Shown one piece after another: positions 23,823 through 35,479 of a stretch of 64,000 nt of DNA. The notes under the pieces were generated by a model. The model had not been told where the DNA came from and made no database searches. It was given only the letters and a program-made list of their open reading frames with translations. The translations under genes were made by a program, and so were the position numbers. The stretch comes from Porpolomopsis calyptriformis (Eukaryota > Basidiomycota > Agaricomycetes > Agaricales > Hygrophoraceae). Location of the stretch: assembly GCA_951640195.1 (NCBI GenBank), contig OX621164.1, forward strand, positions 415,098 through 479,097, read 5' to 3'. The stretch's first letter is position 1; every line of letters begins with the position of its first letter.

Positions 23823-24254
23823 GGGATACTCTTCCTGTGCCTATACTGATTTTAGACACATAGGTAATATAGGACTGAATTTTATCACTTACCAGTGAAA
23901 TTAGCTTCCCTATGGCAATTCGACTTTGATCCTTGAGTGTCTTAGTTTTATTGAGATACCTTGTAACAAGATCTCAATAGATTGCCTATATACATTAATT
24001 AAAAAATATCTGTAGTTGATTGGAATACTACTTACTGCAAACTTATTGTATCTTGCACAGTTGTTGGTCAAACCCATTGCCTCTTGTAGTTGGTACTGTT
24101 ACCATGACTGGGCATAATCAAAGGTGGTTACTACTACACTAAAAGCATCACAATACCAAGCTCATCTTGGTATGCAGTACCCAGTATATATACAGTTGCA
24201 CATTGCATGCCAGGGTTATGACTGGACTCTAACAGGTACCCTCTTGGAGGTACA

Positions 24255-24474
24255 CAGTGTAGGAGTGTTGAACACTCTATATGCTGAAACAAAGGTATTT
24301 CCTTATCTGGTACACAAAGGTATTTACAGTATATATACATTGACACTGTAGCCACACCAGAGAACATGAGAGATTACACCTAGAATATTATATTATAGAC
24401 CCACATACAGTCACTGTTGATACCCAGGACAACGACCTTGCCATGCAGTCCCACCCCCCTTGACTGCCTTACAA
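24255..24474 (+). repeat. MITE-like repeat, copy 1
   Basis: This 220-bp segment starts CAGTGTAGGAGTG and ends GACTGCCTTACA. It contains the palindrome GAGTGTTGAACACTC and matches, in inverted orientation, 63713-63934 at the window end. Confidence 0.7.
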
Positions 24475-24814
24475 CAGCCAGCTGAGCCTTTGGGCTTTGG
24501 GATTAACTTGCAATGTATAACATTCTGTGTCCTAGGCCATTTGGATGCTGTTGCTTTGCCTGGAAAATATTGCTCATCAAATCGCAATCATGCAGTTAAT
24601 TAAAACCATACTTACATTGTAAAGCATATATTTCATGGTGAAGGCTGCTTATATTTGCACTCACTGAGTTAAGTTTGTTGATAGGTTTTGTTTTCTTTGA
24701 GGATAGACAAGCCATGGTGCTGAGGGTAGAGGATTAAGATATGATGACAGACAATTTCCATTTTTGAATATCAGACTTAGCATTTACTTCCAAACCTGAG
24801 CTGTCCTATCTCCA

Positions 24815-25180
24815 ATGAGCCCTCATAACAAATGTCATAAACAATGCCACTACTATCCTTCATGCTACAAGATTATCACATATTTGACTTATCTTAAGCA
24901 CTACAAGATTGCAGATAAGAGTACTATCTTACCTTCTGATCCTGCCTCTGATAATGACACATTCAATGCATTATCAGATCACCAAGCTTTAGATTGTGAA
25001 GGGGCTCCCAGAGCTGTAGAATCTGATGTAGAGATGGATTTATCCAATCCCAGTGAGGACAACTGGTCACCTGAAATTAGCAATACTAAGCTGGAAGTAA
25101 ATTCTAATACAGAGGAGCTCAACATCAATCAGTATATGCTTGACAAGATGTACCAGGACTTGAGGGATATGATGGGTCCT
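24815..25180 (+). pseudogene. N-terminal fragment of a DNA-transposon ORF
   Basis: A frame of about 120 codons starts MSPHNKCHKQCHYYPSCYK, with Cys/His spacing like a degenerate zinc finger. An acidic region follows (DVEMDLSNPSEDNWSPEI), then a helix (MLDKMYQDLRDMMG), and it is cut by the LTR of E2. The composition resembles N-termini of tnp2/CACTA-type fungal transposases. It is divergent from the Lys-rich gene, 100 bp away. Confidence 0.4.
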
Positions 25181-25517
25181 TGTTAGGACTGGGGTTCCAA
25201 GGGGGTTCTCTGGGCCTAACACAATACAATCTAGAGTTGACAAGTGTTCCAAAGAAGCTATTGGATTTGAGGCGGAACCACAGTATGTAGACGAGTAAGT
25301 CAAAACTAAAGAGTCTACTATAAAATATGTATGTTATATATGTGTAGTAAATAAAGGGGTTTTATCAAGGACTAAGGGGAATGAACATCTAAGGGTCGTA
25401 AGGACCTTGTAAGTAAGGAACAGTTGTCTACAACATAGTCTTCAAAGGGGGCTTGTATAGAATGAAAGGTAGAGAAGGAAGAAAGGGATCATTATGGATA
25501 ATCCGAATAGTGAAGTG
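25181..25517 (-). repeat. E2 LTR, left part
   Basis: The LTR begins TGTTAGGACTGG at 25181 and is cut by E1, whose 5-bp target (AAGTG) is 25513-25517. It continues at 32698. Confidence 0.7.
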
Positions 25518-25876
25518 TATTAAGGTGCAGGGATCTCCCAGTCAGCTTAGTGGGCTCAATGGAAAGAACCAAGACTCCAACCAAAGGTTAGAGGGGGGTG
25601 TCTTTGTTGAGATCAAAACTGAAGCTACAAACTCTAACTATGCTACTTATATCTAATCTGAGTTTGAAGTCTATGACTCAACTACATTCCATGGAATGGC
25701 TGACTCAGCTGCTACACATTGCTGCGCAACTGTGGATAGTGTCATCATTGACCAATGGTGATAATCCCTCTAATCTACAAGGTAATGAATGATAAAGGAA
25801 GGTGGTGAGGGGGGTAAGATAAGATTAGAAAGGGGATCGCGATAAGATAAAAAGAAAAATAGGATACATTGTAACA
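25518..25876 (-). repeat. E1 3' LTR
   Basis: 359 bp, same length as the other LTR (32334-32692) and differing at scattered, mostly transition positions. Its terminal TG is changed to TA. Confidence 0.93.
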
Positions 25877-25899
25877 TCACTCTCCCTTTAGAATTGCAT

Positions 25900-28800
25900 C
25901 TGCGCAAGGTTAACGTAAATGTTGGAGATGTCTTGAGCAATCTTGTAAGAGCCAATGTGGCACATAGCAGGGAATGACGGGGAGGTAGTGGTTGTACTAT
26001 TGTTGGATGTCGAGGGCTGAAAGAGGGAGTGTGAGCTGGTATGTACATATGGAGCACTTGGCCGCGATCATCCAACTGCATGACGAGAGTGACAGTGTTG
26101 ACTGGACCTTCCTCATAGATCCAAGTTTGGCATACATGAGAGGGGAGATGAGGGAGAAGAATGGAGGCATCGAAGTTAGAATCCAGGATGCGATCAACTT
26201 CAATGGGTGTGAGTGGGATGACAATGTTGATATTGTCAGACTTTGTCAGTGGTTTGTAACCTTTGCCATACAAGTCAGTGATTGGATTGTAAAGACGATC
26301 GTCAATACCAAAGAAGTCATCTATATGAATGATGCAGATCTGAAGCTTCAGGGCCAGTTATTTTGGGTTCAGGGTGTGGAACTTGTCAACTAGCTCTTGG
26401 GTATGTGCAACATTGGAAGCGGACTGCCAGGTGTTCTTCTCATTGGTGTAGCCTTCCCAATGTACCAGGTACTGGAGCTGCTTTCAGTGGATCCAGGAAT
26501 CTAGGATCTTCTCAATAACATATTCAGTTTCATCGTCCAATTGGAGAGGAGGAGGGGGAGGGGGAGCTTTTTGATTCAAAAAGGAAGAGGGATGGTAAGG
26601 GGACAAATAGGATTCATTGAAGACTGGGTGCAAACCCATCCATTCATGGGGGAGTTCAAGTCGGTATGCTGAATAACCTTAAAGGGTCCAAAACGTTTGT
26701 TATCAAGTTTCTTCATCACACAATTGGTCTTGATGTTTGTAGCAGTGAGCCAGACTTTATCTCCAGGGGAGTACTCATGAGTGGATCAGGATTGTTTATC
26801 ATGACTAGTCTTCATTTTCTCATTGGCCTGTCCAAGGGCAGACTCAGTCTCTTGACAAACACATTTCATCCATTCAGCGAATTGGGTGGTGGGCTCATTT
26901 TGGGCTTCTCTTTGGGTATCATTTCCTGACCAGGGGTGTTGGCCATAGTTGATGTAGAAGGGGGTTTGAGTGGTAGCAGCGTGAACAGACTTGTTGTATG
27001 AAAATTCAGCTAGTGCTAGCCATTCCTTCCAATTATCCTGACAGTGGTTGATGAAAACTTGTAAGTATTGTTCGAGGGTTTGATTCATCCATTTGGATTG
27101 GCTGTCAGTTTGCAGGTGGTAGGTGGTGGAAATGTTTTGGGTGGTGCCTAAGAGGTGGAAGAGATCAGTTATGTACTTCGATATGAACCATAGATTGCAG
27201 TCATAAATGATACATCGAGGAACTCCATGATCTCGAATAACGCAATCTTGAATGATCTTAGTGAAGCCTTTGGAATTGAGTTCGATGTGCATTGGCTTGA
27301 ACTTGACTACTTTCAAGAATGCATCGACAATGGTTAGAACAGCATTGTATCCTTGACATTCGGGGATAGGTCCTATGAGATCAATGGTGATCGTGTCCCA
27401 AGGGCGAGCTGGAGGATTGAAGGGGTGAAGTGGGGTCTTTGTGGGCAGGTGGGACACTTTGGTGCATTGACAAGTCTCACAACTGGAGATGTACTGTTTC
27501 ACATCTCAACAGATAGTGGGCCACCAGTAGTCACAACAGAGGACTTCAGCAGTCTTGCAGGGGCTATAGTGTCCTGACAAGGGATTTTTGTGATACTGAG
27601 AAATGATTTCTCCATGAAGGGGCTTGTCGACTGAGACATAGATCCAATCATTGAGGGTGAGGATACCGTCGTCTTGAGTCTTCCAATCATTGTCTTGTTT
27701 TCTTTGAGAGAGCGTAATGGAATCTTCTTTGTTCCAGTAGGAGTCCTTGATGCGAGAGCGAAAGTTGTTGGGTTCAATATCAAATTGAACCAGTCAGAGG
27801 TCTATGATGGGGTGAGAAGAAGTGGAAAAAAGAGAGTCAGGCAAGAGAATTGTGTCATCATTATCATCCACCCTCCTTTCAAAACCTGGTCGTCTCAACA
27901 GGATGTCAGCCTTCGAGTTGGCCTTACTAGTGACATGATGAAGGGTGAAATGGAAGTCTTGCAACTCCATGAGCCAGCAGGCCTGACACCTGTTGAGCTT
28001 CTGTGGCTTCTTGAAGTATTGGAGGTTGGTGTGGTCAGTCCAAACCTCAAAGACTTGTTTGGAAGACAACAAATGCTTGTGAAATTCTTGTAGAGTGGTC
28101 ATTATTGTGAGGAGTTCACGATCGTAAATCTGATAATTTCATTCCACAGGACTGAATGACTTTGAGAGGAATCCGATGGGCTTCCAGATGTTTTCTTGTT
28201 TTTGCTAGAGTATAGCACCCAGAGTGTATTCAGAGGCATCAGTCTAGATGCAGAGTAGATCATAATCATTGGCGATGGAGAGAACTGGAGCAGAGGTAAT
28301 GATTGTCTTGAGGACATCAAAAGCATCTTGGCATTGATTAGTCCATTCGAAGGGAGTATTTCCAGTTAAGATATTAAGAGGGCGTGCAACTCTAGCGAAG
28401 TGATGAATGAAGCGATGATAGAAATTGCAGAAGCTGAGGAAGGATTGAACGTCACATCTGCAGGTTGGGGTTGGCCATTCAGTGATACCTTGGACCTTGA
28501 TCAGATCCATCTTGACTTGGCCTTCAGAGACAATGACTCTGAGATATTCCACTTGCTTTTGATTGAATTTGCACTTATCGGGCTTGAGATAAAGTTTGTG
28601 TTTGCGAAGTAGGGACATGACTTTATGGACATGTCAATGGTGCATCTCGAGATCCTTATCAAAGATCAGTATGTTGTCGATATAAATCAGTACGTGACCT
28701 TGGTGGATCTGAACATGGAAGATGTTATTCATCATTATCTGAAAGGTTGTGGGCAAGTTCATGAGTCCAAAAAATATGACCAGGGGTTTGAATAAGCCAC

Positions 28801-29640
28801 GGTTAGTCCTGAATGCAGCCTTGTGTTCATCACCTTCCTTGATGTGAACATTGTTGTAACCCCAGCGGATATCCAGCTTAGTAAAATAGTGGGCATTCTG
28901 TAGAACATCAATGAGTTCAGTGATCAAGGGAAGAGGGTAGCAGTTCTTAATAGTCATATTGTTCAGTTTCCAGTAGTCCTGGATCAGGCGTAATCGACTA
29001 TCTTTCTTCTTGATAAAGAAGAAGGGGGAAGCAATGGGGGAAATGGAAGGGCAAATTTGTCCAGTTTGGAGGTTTTCTTCGAGGAATTTATCAAGTTGTG
29101 AACGTTTATCCATGCTGAGGGCATAGATCTTGCAGTCAAGTTTCTCTTTGGTTCCAGGGAGTAACTCAATCGCGTGATCCCAGGGGCAAGGTGGTGGTAG
29201 TTCATCAAAGTCTTTTTTGGTGAAGACATCTTGGAATTTGTGGAGGTAACCAGGGATGATGTCTTTCCAATTGCAATCCTTCTTCTGGGTCTCAGTGGCC
29301 TTGATTGTGAGTTCCTGCGACTTGGTAGTCATCAACCAAATCTGGATGGCAGAAGCAAGATTGACTATGAGGAGGTGATTGTCATCTTCCAGAGTGAGGT
29401 TGTTGATGTCGAAGGAGTCAACAGAGGGGTAACAGTCTGGGGGGCATTGGTTGAAATTGAGGGTACCAGCCTTCTGATCCATGGAGGGGTTGTGGGTCTT
29501 GAGCCAATCATGTCCAAGGAAAATTTGTCCCTTGCTGAGGTTGGTGATGCTGAAGTTGATCCATTCCACATGAGTTCTGACTCATAATTTGAGGGTGACC
29601 ATTTCTGAGATAGGGCCTTCAGTGTTAGGTTGACTATCAG
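25900..29640 (-). pseudogene. E1 pol (RT, RNase H, integrase, chromodomain region)
   Basis: Reading from high to low: an RT block at 28634-29569 (SQLDKFLEENLQTGQICPS, RLIQDYWKLNN, KLDIRWGYNNVHIKEGDEHK). In the RT active site YxDD reads YIDN (28673-28684). RT connection/RNase H follows at 27794-28618, including TDHTNLQYFKKPQ. The integrase H2C2 finger (SCETCQC) and core are at 26786-27502. In the core the third acidic residue is Lys (TDSQSKWMNQ instead of TDGQTERxNQ). The SH3/chromodomain-like tail is at 25900-26780. Stops occur near 28624, 28240, 28140 and 26780. Confidence 0.85.
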
Positions 29641-30364
29641 CATTATGCACTAGGATAGGTCAAGTGAGAGGGGTCATGTGGAGATCATGATTTTGAACGT
29701 ACTTGATGTCGATGCAAGAGCCTTCGCATCTGCTGTCAATGAGAGTGGTGGCAGTATACTCTGCATGATTGTCCAAAGTAACAAGATGAGCTTTGAGGAC
29801 GAGTTGATTTCCTTTGGAACCGCAAATGAAGACGTGGGGTTGCTTGAGTTCATTCAAGGCTCGGATGGCATTCTCCAGGGTGAGGGCAGTGATTTCATCG
29901 ATGGTAGATTGTACTATCTCATGTGAGCATGCTGGATGAGACCAATGTTGGAGGATGGAAATCACTGAATTAGTATTGCCTTTAATAGTGTTAACGATGT
30001 CTAAAGGGGTTGAAAGAGTGTTAACGTCGATCGAGTCGACAGAAAGAGATAATGATTCAGGAGTGGGGATTTCGGGGCATTCAATGTGTTCATCTGGCAG
30101 GGCAGGTTTCGGAGGAGAGAAGGGAATGATGGGGGTATTTGATTCAGGTATGTTGTGTACTGTACATGCCATTGTGGTAGATAAAAATGAAATGTCTGAT
30201 ACAAGGGTGTTCTGCTAGAGTAGACAACTTCCAGTCAAGTGAAGGGAATGCATCTTCATTGACCGTTGACAAAATCCAATTTGTCATTGAGGGTGGGGGT
30301 ATCATTCACCAAGCTGTGCTCCTCTGTGGAAGGAGGTTCTTCAGCTCATCGAGCTCCAATATGG

Positions 30365-32239
30365 TTATGTCGTAGAAGAGGGCATGGATGTTGACTGCGG
30401 CCTTCTCCTTGGGACAATCTCATTGGAAGTGTCCGATCTCTCCACAGTTGAAGCAACGGTGGACCTGATGTGTCTTGTCAATGTCCATGGGCTTTCCCTG
30501 ACCACCATGGATAATCCCAGTGGGGACATGACGATCTTCAGGGGACTGAGCCTGAGGACGAGACAGGAAGGTCTGAGGTATGAATTGCAGAGGAGGGGTG
30601 GTAGGATGATGAGCCTGTTCCTATTGGCAGAACCATTCATGGAGCTGTCTGATGGCCAAGGCCTTCTCAATGTAATCAGACCAAGTTGTGGGGAGAGGAG
30701 GGTTGAGATACATTTGGCAAATAATATCGCAATGAATGTTCTTCTTGAAGATTCAGATCTTTTCTTTATCCTGGCAGCTGAGGCCAGCAAGTTTTGCCTT
30801 CATTTCATACTTGATGAGATACTCCACAATGGGGGATGATCCTTGCATCATAGTCTCAATCTCTTCTCATGCACATTGCTCTGAGGTGGTGTCCTTGAAA
30901 CTTCTGTTGAGACCAAGCTTGAAGTTCACCCAAGAAGGAAAGGGGATGGTATTGCCTTGAGCGTCAGTTTGGTCAAGGAAATCATCGACAAACTGTTGGG
31001 CCCAGATAGCAGTGGTTCCTTCCTTCATGTAGGAGAGGGTGATGAGGGCGTGTTCTATAACATCGGTAACACCTCGACCACCTAGGAATATAATAACTTG
31101 GTGGTACCAATCCCTGTAGGTCTTAGGGTTGCTATTGAAGGTGCTAGGTTCAGCAAGCTTGATTTTGCTTGTGACAGGAGTGGTTATAGGTGGAGCAGGT
31201 AGGGGACTGTTTAGAGATGGAGGAGATGGTGTTGGGGGATTCGGATCTGGATTAGGGTTTGGGTCTACATCAGGGAGGGGAGCAGGTGGCTCTCGGGGAG
31301 AAGGACTTGGTTGTCTTGAGGAGAGAGAAGATGGAATAGAAGGAGGCAGGTCTGAAGGTTCGGGTTCTGGTTCAAATTTCATGGAGGCGATCTGTTGCTT
31401 TCCCTTGGGGGTAGGTCATGGGAAAGGTGATTCAACTGGTGGAGGAGGGGTTCATTGAGGTCTGAGACCTAGGAAAGAGAACAAAGTCAGAGCCCAGGAT
31501 GGAAAGGTGGAGGGCCTAGATTCAAGTGAAGAGATGGAGGGCAGAAGAGGAGGAAGGAGCTGCGATGAGAAGGGTGAGTGGATCTTGAGTTGATCCTCAG
31601 GCGTGTCTTTATACTCGAGTTCCTCTTCAGGTTCTAAGGCGCTGTAAGAGGGCCTTCACGACGGACAAGACGTGGTGTTTAATGGTCAAGTATGAGATAG
31701 ATCTCTCGCACATCTTGTGTCTTATGTCATCGAAAGATGAAAATAACAGGGATGGTGACTCATTCGGTGAGATGATGGGGACGATAAACGTGAACGCAAA
31801 CTTGGAGGTGGATAACCAGCTCTACTTCAAGGAGTGTTGCTGGGTTGGATAGGTTTTCTATCAGGGATGAAGGGGCAGTGTCAAAGGATTCCTCGGATGA
31901 GGATAACAAAGGAGACAAAGGTGGGGATGGGGTGAGGTTGGGTTCGTTGAATTCATCAGCTAATGGGTTGAGCTGTTCCGTGAGGGAATTGAGCTCAAGC
32001 AGTGACAAGTCTAGTGCAGCTGTGGCAATCAGACGTTCATTGCTAATGAGCTTAGACATCGAGGCCTGGTAGGGTTCTGGGTTAATGGGGGCATAGGGTG
32101 GAGGCAGTGATGGAGAGTGCGAGGCCAGAATGGTGGTCGAATTGAATACTATGTGGGGATGTCCTAAGAGTCTCCTGTGGTTTTCCAAATGAAAGAGGAT
32201 GGTCTTGCAGGAGGAGTCCAGGTTAGGATTCCAAGGCAA
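30365..32239 (-). pseudogene. E1 gag
   Basis: Gag occupies the 5' side of the element on the minus strand. An N-terminal Ser/Leu/Pro-rich frame (31760-32239) is followed by a Pro-rich linker and the capsid-like block (30867-31382: SKIKLAEPSTFNSNP, DWYHQVIIFL, ALITLSYMKEGTTAIWAQQF). After several stops comes a zinc knuckle near 30411-30456 (CFNCGEIGHFQ then a stop, then DC). The stop inside the knuckle is TGA where relatives have Arg. Confidence 0.8.
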
Positions 32240-32333
32240 TCACTCAGCTAGCGCGGTAGCAGAGATAATCAGATGAATCTTGTCTAGGGACTGTTGCAGA
32301 GAAAAGCAGGGGGGGAGGAGAGTTTCAATCTTC

Positions 32334-32692
32334 TGTTAAGGCACAGGGATCTCCCGGTTGGCTTAGTGGGCTCAATGGAAAGAACCAAGACTCCAACCAA
32401 AGGTTAGAGGGGGGTGTCTTTGTTGAGATTGAAACTGAAGCTACAAACTCTGACTACACTACTTATATCTAATCTGAGTTTGAAGTCTACAACTCAACTA
32501 CATTCCATGGAATGGCTGACTCAGCTGCTGTGCATTGCTGTGCAACTGCGGATAGTGTCATTGTTGACCAATGGCAATAATCCCTCTAATCTACAAGGTA
32601 ACAAATGATAAAGGAAGGTGGTGAGGGGGGTAAGATAAGATTAGAAAGGGGATCATGATAAGATAAAAAGAAAAATAGGATGCATCATAACA
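32334..32692 (-). repeat. E1 5' LTR
   Basis: 359 bp, starts TGTTAAGGCAC and ends CATAACA as read on the plus strand. It is followed by the second AAGTG duplication. Confidence 0.93.
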
Positions 32693-32697
32693 AAGTG

Positions 32698-32923
32698 GCT
32701 CAGAGTGTACAGGACGAGTATGCTCGGATCACGCAACATAATATGACATCATCCAAATGTGCACAGGACAAGTACACTCAGATTGCGCAAGATGATATGA
32801 CATCATCCAAAGGTGTACAGGACAAGTACGCTCAGATTGCACAAGATGATATGACATCATCCAAAGGTGCGTGAAATGAGTGTGTTCAGATGGCGCAAGG
32901 TATTGGGTTTGAGATTTCTGATA
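32698..32923 (-). repeat. E2 LTR, right part
   Basis: This continues the LTR broken by E1 and ends TCTGATA, where E6 has TAACA. The sequence after it (TTATCCC...AGCCAAAAGG) matches the polypurine/leader region that follows the E6 LTR. Confidence 0.65.
32705..32866. repeat. Three 54-bp tandem repeats inside the E2 LTR
   Basis: Units 32705-32758, 32759-32812 and 32813-32866 share ACAGGAC.AGTA..CTC and the palindrome GATGATATGACATCATC (with variants). A fourth, partial unit runs to about 32900. The embedded TGACATCA resembles an ATF/CREB-type site; that this drives transcription is inference. Confidence 0.88.
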
Positions 32924-33119
32924 TTATCCCTAGCCAAAAGGAACTTCATCCTCGAAGTTCAAAAGGAAGTAGTCATAGTCGATGGAATGAAGGGAGTGGT
33001 TGTTTTCATGATGCAGGACAATATCATGGGCATGTTTGATCAGTTCAGATCATGGTTCCCAGGTGGCTTCAGAGGTAGGGTAGCCTTTCCATTTGACAAG
33101 GTATTAGGTTTGTCCTCGC

Positions 33120-34364
33120 ATTAAATGTCATCCTAAAAGGTTTTCTACTTCATATTCATCATGGCCATCAATCACATCAGGGGGAGGTCTTTGGATACCA
33201 TCATCAGGATGGAGTTGTTCATCAAGGACAGCAGGTCTCAGCAGTGAGACATGGAAAACAGGGTGGACATGCCAGCTAGGGGGCAGAGTTACCTACTCTT
33301 TCCTGAATCAAGAAGGGTCCAGTCCTTCTGATGTCTAGCTTGTGGGAAGGTCTTCCAGTATTGAGGTGAGCAGTGGATAGCCAAACTTTGTTACCAACTT
33401 TATAGTGAGGGGCTTCATATTGATATTGATCAGCATGTTGCTTTATAGAGGTTGCTGCTTCTAATAGGGCATTTTTTGCCACCATCCAAGCATGCTCAGA
33501 TTGTGCAACAAATTTGTTAGCAGATGGGTTTGGTGTTGTTATTGAGGGGGTCATGGGAGGATGAGGGTGTTGACCATATTCTAGGAAGAAGGGGGAGTAC
33601 CTAGTAGAAACTTGTTCACAGTTATTATAGGCAAACTCAGCTTGAGCTAGCCATTTAGACCAGTCATCTTGCATAAAGTTTGTGTAGAGATGGAGGTACT
33701 GTTCAAGTTCTTGGTTGACCTATTCAGTTTGGCCATTAGTTTAGGGGTGGAAAGTAGTTGATAAGGCAGTCTTGATTCCTAGGAGGTCATTCAGTGCAAG
33801 CATGAAGCGGGCTGCAAACTGAGTTCCTTGATTAGTGATGACCTTTTTGGGCCATCCATGATGTTGCCAGACATAGTCGCAATAGAGTCGAGCAGCACCT
33901 TCAGCAGAGAGATTGTTGGTAGTAGGGATAAAGTGAGCACATTTGGTAAAGCAGTCAACAATAACAAAGATTGCTTGGTAGCCATGGGAGTTGGGGAGCT
34001 GAGTGATCAGGTTAGCTGTGATTTCATCCCAGGGTGAGGAGATAGGGGAATTGGGTGAAGCAAACCAGATGGTTTAGCTGGGAATACTTTTGTCTGCTGA
34101 CAGGTAGGGCAGGACTTGATATAGTTTATAACATCCTTGCAAATGCTATCCCAGAAGTAGTGACAGCTTATGAGCTCTACAGTTTTCCAGATTCTGGGGT
34201 GTCCAACATAGGGGGGATCATGGTGACATCTGATGATATCAGTTTGAAGGTAAGGGGCATGGGGTACATATCATCGATTCCAATTATCATGGATAATCCC
34301 ATCAGTTTGGGTCCAGCCAGTTGATTCATCAAGTCTTTTCTTGATAGCATCAGGTAAGGTGGTC
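33120..34364 (-). pseudogene. E2 integrase and chromodomain remnant
   Basis: The lower end encodes a DGHDEYEVENLLG chromodomain start (33140-33180). An integrase C-terminal/GPF-like stretch (33276-33674: VGNKVWLSTAHLNTGRPSHK, RRTGPFLIQERV) and the integrase core lie higher up (LPNSHGYQAIFVIVD, about 33965). The second catalytic Asp is Asn (VITNQGTQFA, about 33835). Stops interrupt the TNGQTE region. Confidence 0.75.
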
Positions 34365-34369
34365 AGATG

Positions 34370-34728
34370 TGTTAGATGGCAGTCTAGGGTTAATTGCAAG
34401 GTTTTACTTCAGGCTCTGGGTGTAGGGTTTTAAAGGGCTAGCAGACTACTGATTGGGGTGTTAATGAAAGAAACAGACTTATCCTAAGTCTATCTACTGC
34501 TAGCTTTATATACTAGCTAAGTATGAGTCATACTGACTACGTGTGAGTTGTAACGACTATAGATGAGTTATGTAGATAAGGAGAGTGATAGTAGACTAAA
34601 TATAGATATGGCTTGGTCACCTTCTATTACTAAGCAGAGCTTGGGTGGCTAAGCAGTTATTGATGTAAACTGTCTGATGTAAATAGGAATAGATGAGCAA
34701 AGGAAAAAGAAAAAATATATCTCTGACA
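34370..34728 (-). repeat. E3 3' LTR
   Basis: 359 bp, TGTTAGATGGC...CTCTGACA. On the minus strand it is preceded by a purine-rich tract (TTTTTGTGGAGGTGAA at 34729-34744) that fits a polypurine primer site. Confidence 0.93.
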
Positions 34729-34880
34729 TTCACCTCCACAAAAAGGAAATTCATCCTGAATTTTAAGAAGACCCTTCGAAGCGAAGGAAGGGTGTCAAGG
34801 GGAGGTGTAAAGGGATGGTAGAGGTGGGCAGAGGGGTGATGAGATGGGTGAGCGATGAAGAGGAGGGATGAGTGGACAGA

Positions 34881-35459
34881 TGTCGGTGATATGACCCCTT
34901 GGTCCCTTGAGCTCCAGAGGACATGTTTTATATATCGACATGATCCCCCAGACATCTACTACACTGCTACGATGTCCCCGACTACGCGATTCGGCTTCCT
35001 GTCCAGCGATTTATCTCCAAACTCTTCGGATTTCTGCAAATTTCTTCGAATTCTTCGATCCTTTGATTCACGATCGCAGCTCATATCAAAGGATGCATCT
35101 GATAGCCAGACATCCATTGTGTAGTTTTCCATCGTTTCCATTGACCCTTTCACTGGTGGCTTCGTTCAGAAGTCTCATCCCTTTACTATATAGCATATAA
35201 AGGGATCTTTGTTTTCACAGATATATTTACTTGTAGATATGTTTGTATCATAGAGAAGGAAGATAGATTCCATCGTCCCACGTCTAGTCCTTCATGTTTG
35301 AGCCTCTTCGACCGCCTCTAGTACTCTAGAGAGTGCTCCAATTTTCCGATTTCTTCTATTTCTTCAATTTTCATGATTTCTTTGATAGCTCCTTTCTATT
35401 GTGCCTCCTATCATCTCTCGGGGCAGATCCTGGAGCTCAGATGGCTCCACATCACATCA
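34881..35459 (+). repeat. LTR of family L2 inside E3
   Basis: This 579-bp block runs TGTCGGTGATATGACC...ACATCA. It is closely similar to 14561-15138 in inverted orientation and equal in length to the E5 LTR within 3 bp. The flanks ACAGA (34876-34880) and TCAGA (35460-35464) agree at four of five positions, so it is probably a solo LTR with an eroded target duplication. Confidence 0.7.
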
Positions 35460-35479
35460 TCAGATCAAAGACTATCCAC

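Larger units (their letters stand above)
22376..24714 (-). pseudogene. Lys-rich protein of a second divergent two-gene transposon, decayed
   Basis: The likely start is at 24714 (MACLSSKKTKPINKLN). Decayed exons follow: KWPRTQNVIHCKLIP (about 24520), YQLQEAMGLTNN and ARYNKFA (about 24050), DQSRIAIGKLISL (about 23910), and an acidic exon with a stop (23330-23450). Then comes a long exon at 22376-23250 that is acidic and then built of Lys/Thr repeats, broken by two TGA codons that look like former CGA. A MITE-like repeat (24255-24474) and a small repeat (23608-23822) lie inside it. I do not know the function; the gene diverges from a transposase-like ORF only 100 bp away. Confidence 0.45.
25518..32692 (-). 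mobile_element. Full-length Ty3/Gypsy element E1, TSD AAGTG
   Basis: This 7175-bp element has 359-bp LTRs at both ends and perfect AAGTG duplications (25513-25517, 32693-32697). Gag and pol read on the minus strand. Its left LTR begins TATTAAGG instead of TGTTAAGG. Many in-frame stops and lost catalytic residues make it non-autonomous. Confidence 0.93.

Noticed and set aside
29231..31458. Chain of plus-strand open frames of 80-150 codons in E1
   Set aside because: They lie opposite gag and the gag-pol linker, have biased Gly/Val/Glu composition typical of antisense frames, and show no domain.
32705..32900. CRISPR-like array of 54-bp units
   Set aside because: Units are directly adjacent without unique spacers, the genome is fungal, and they lie inside an LTR.
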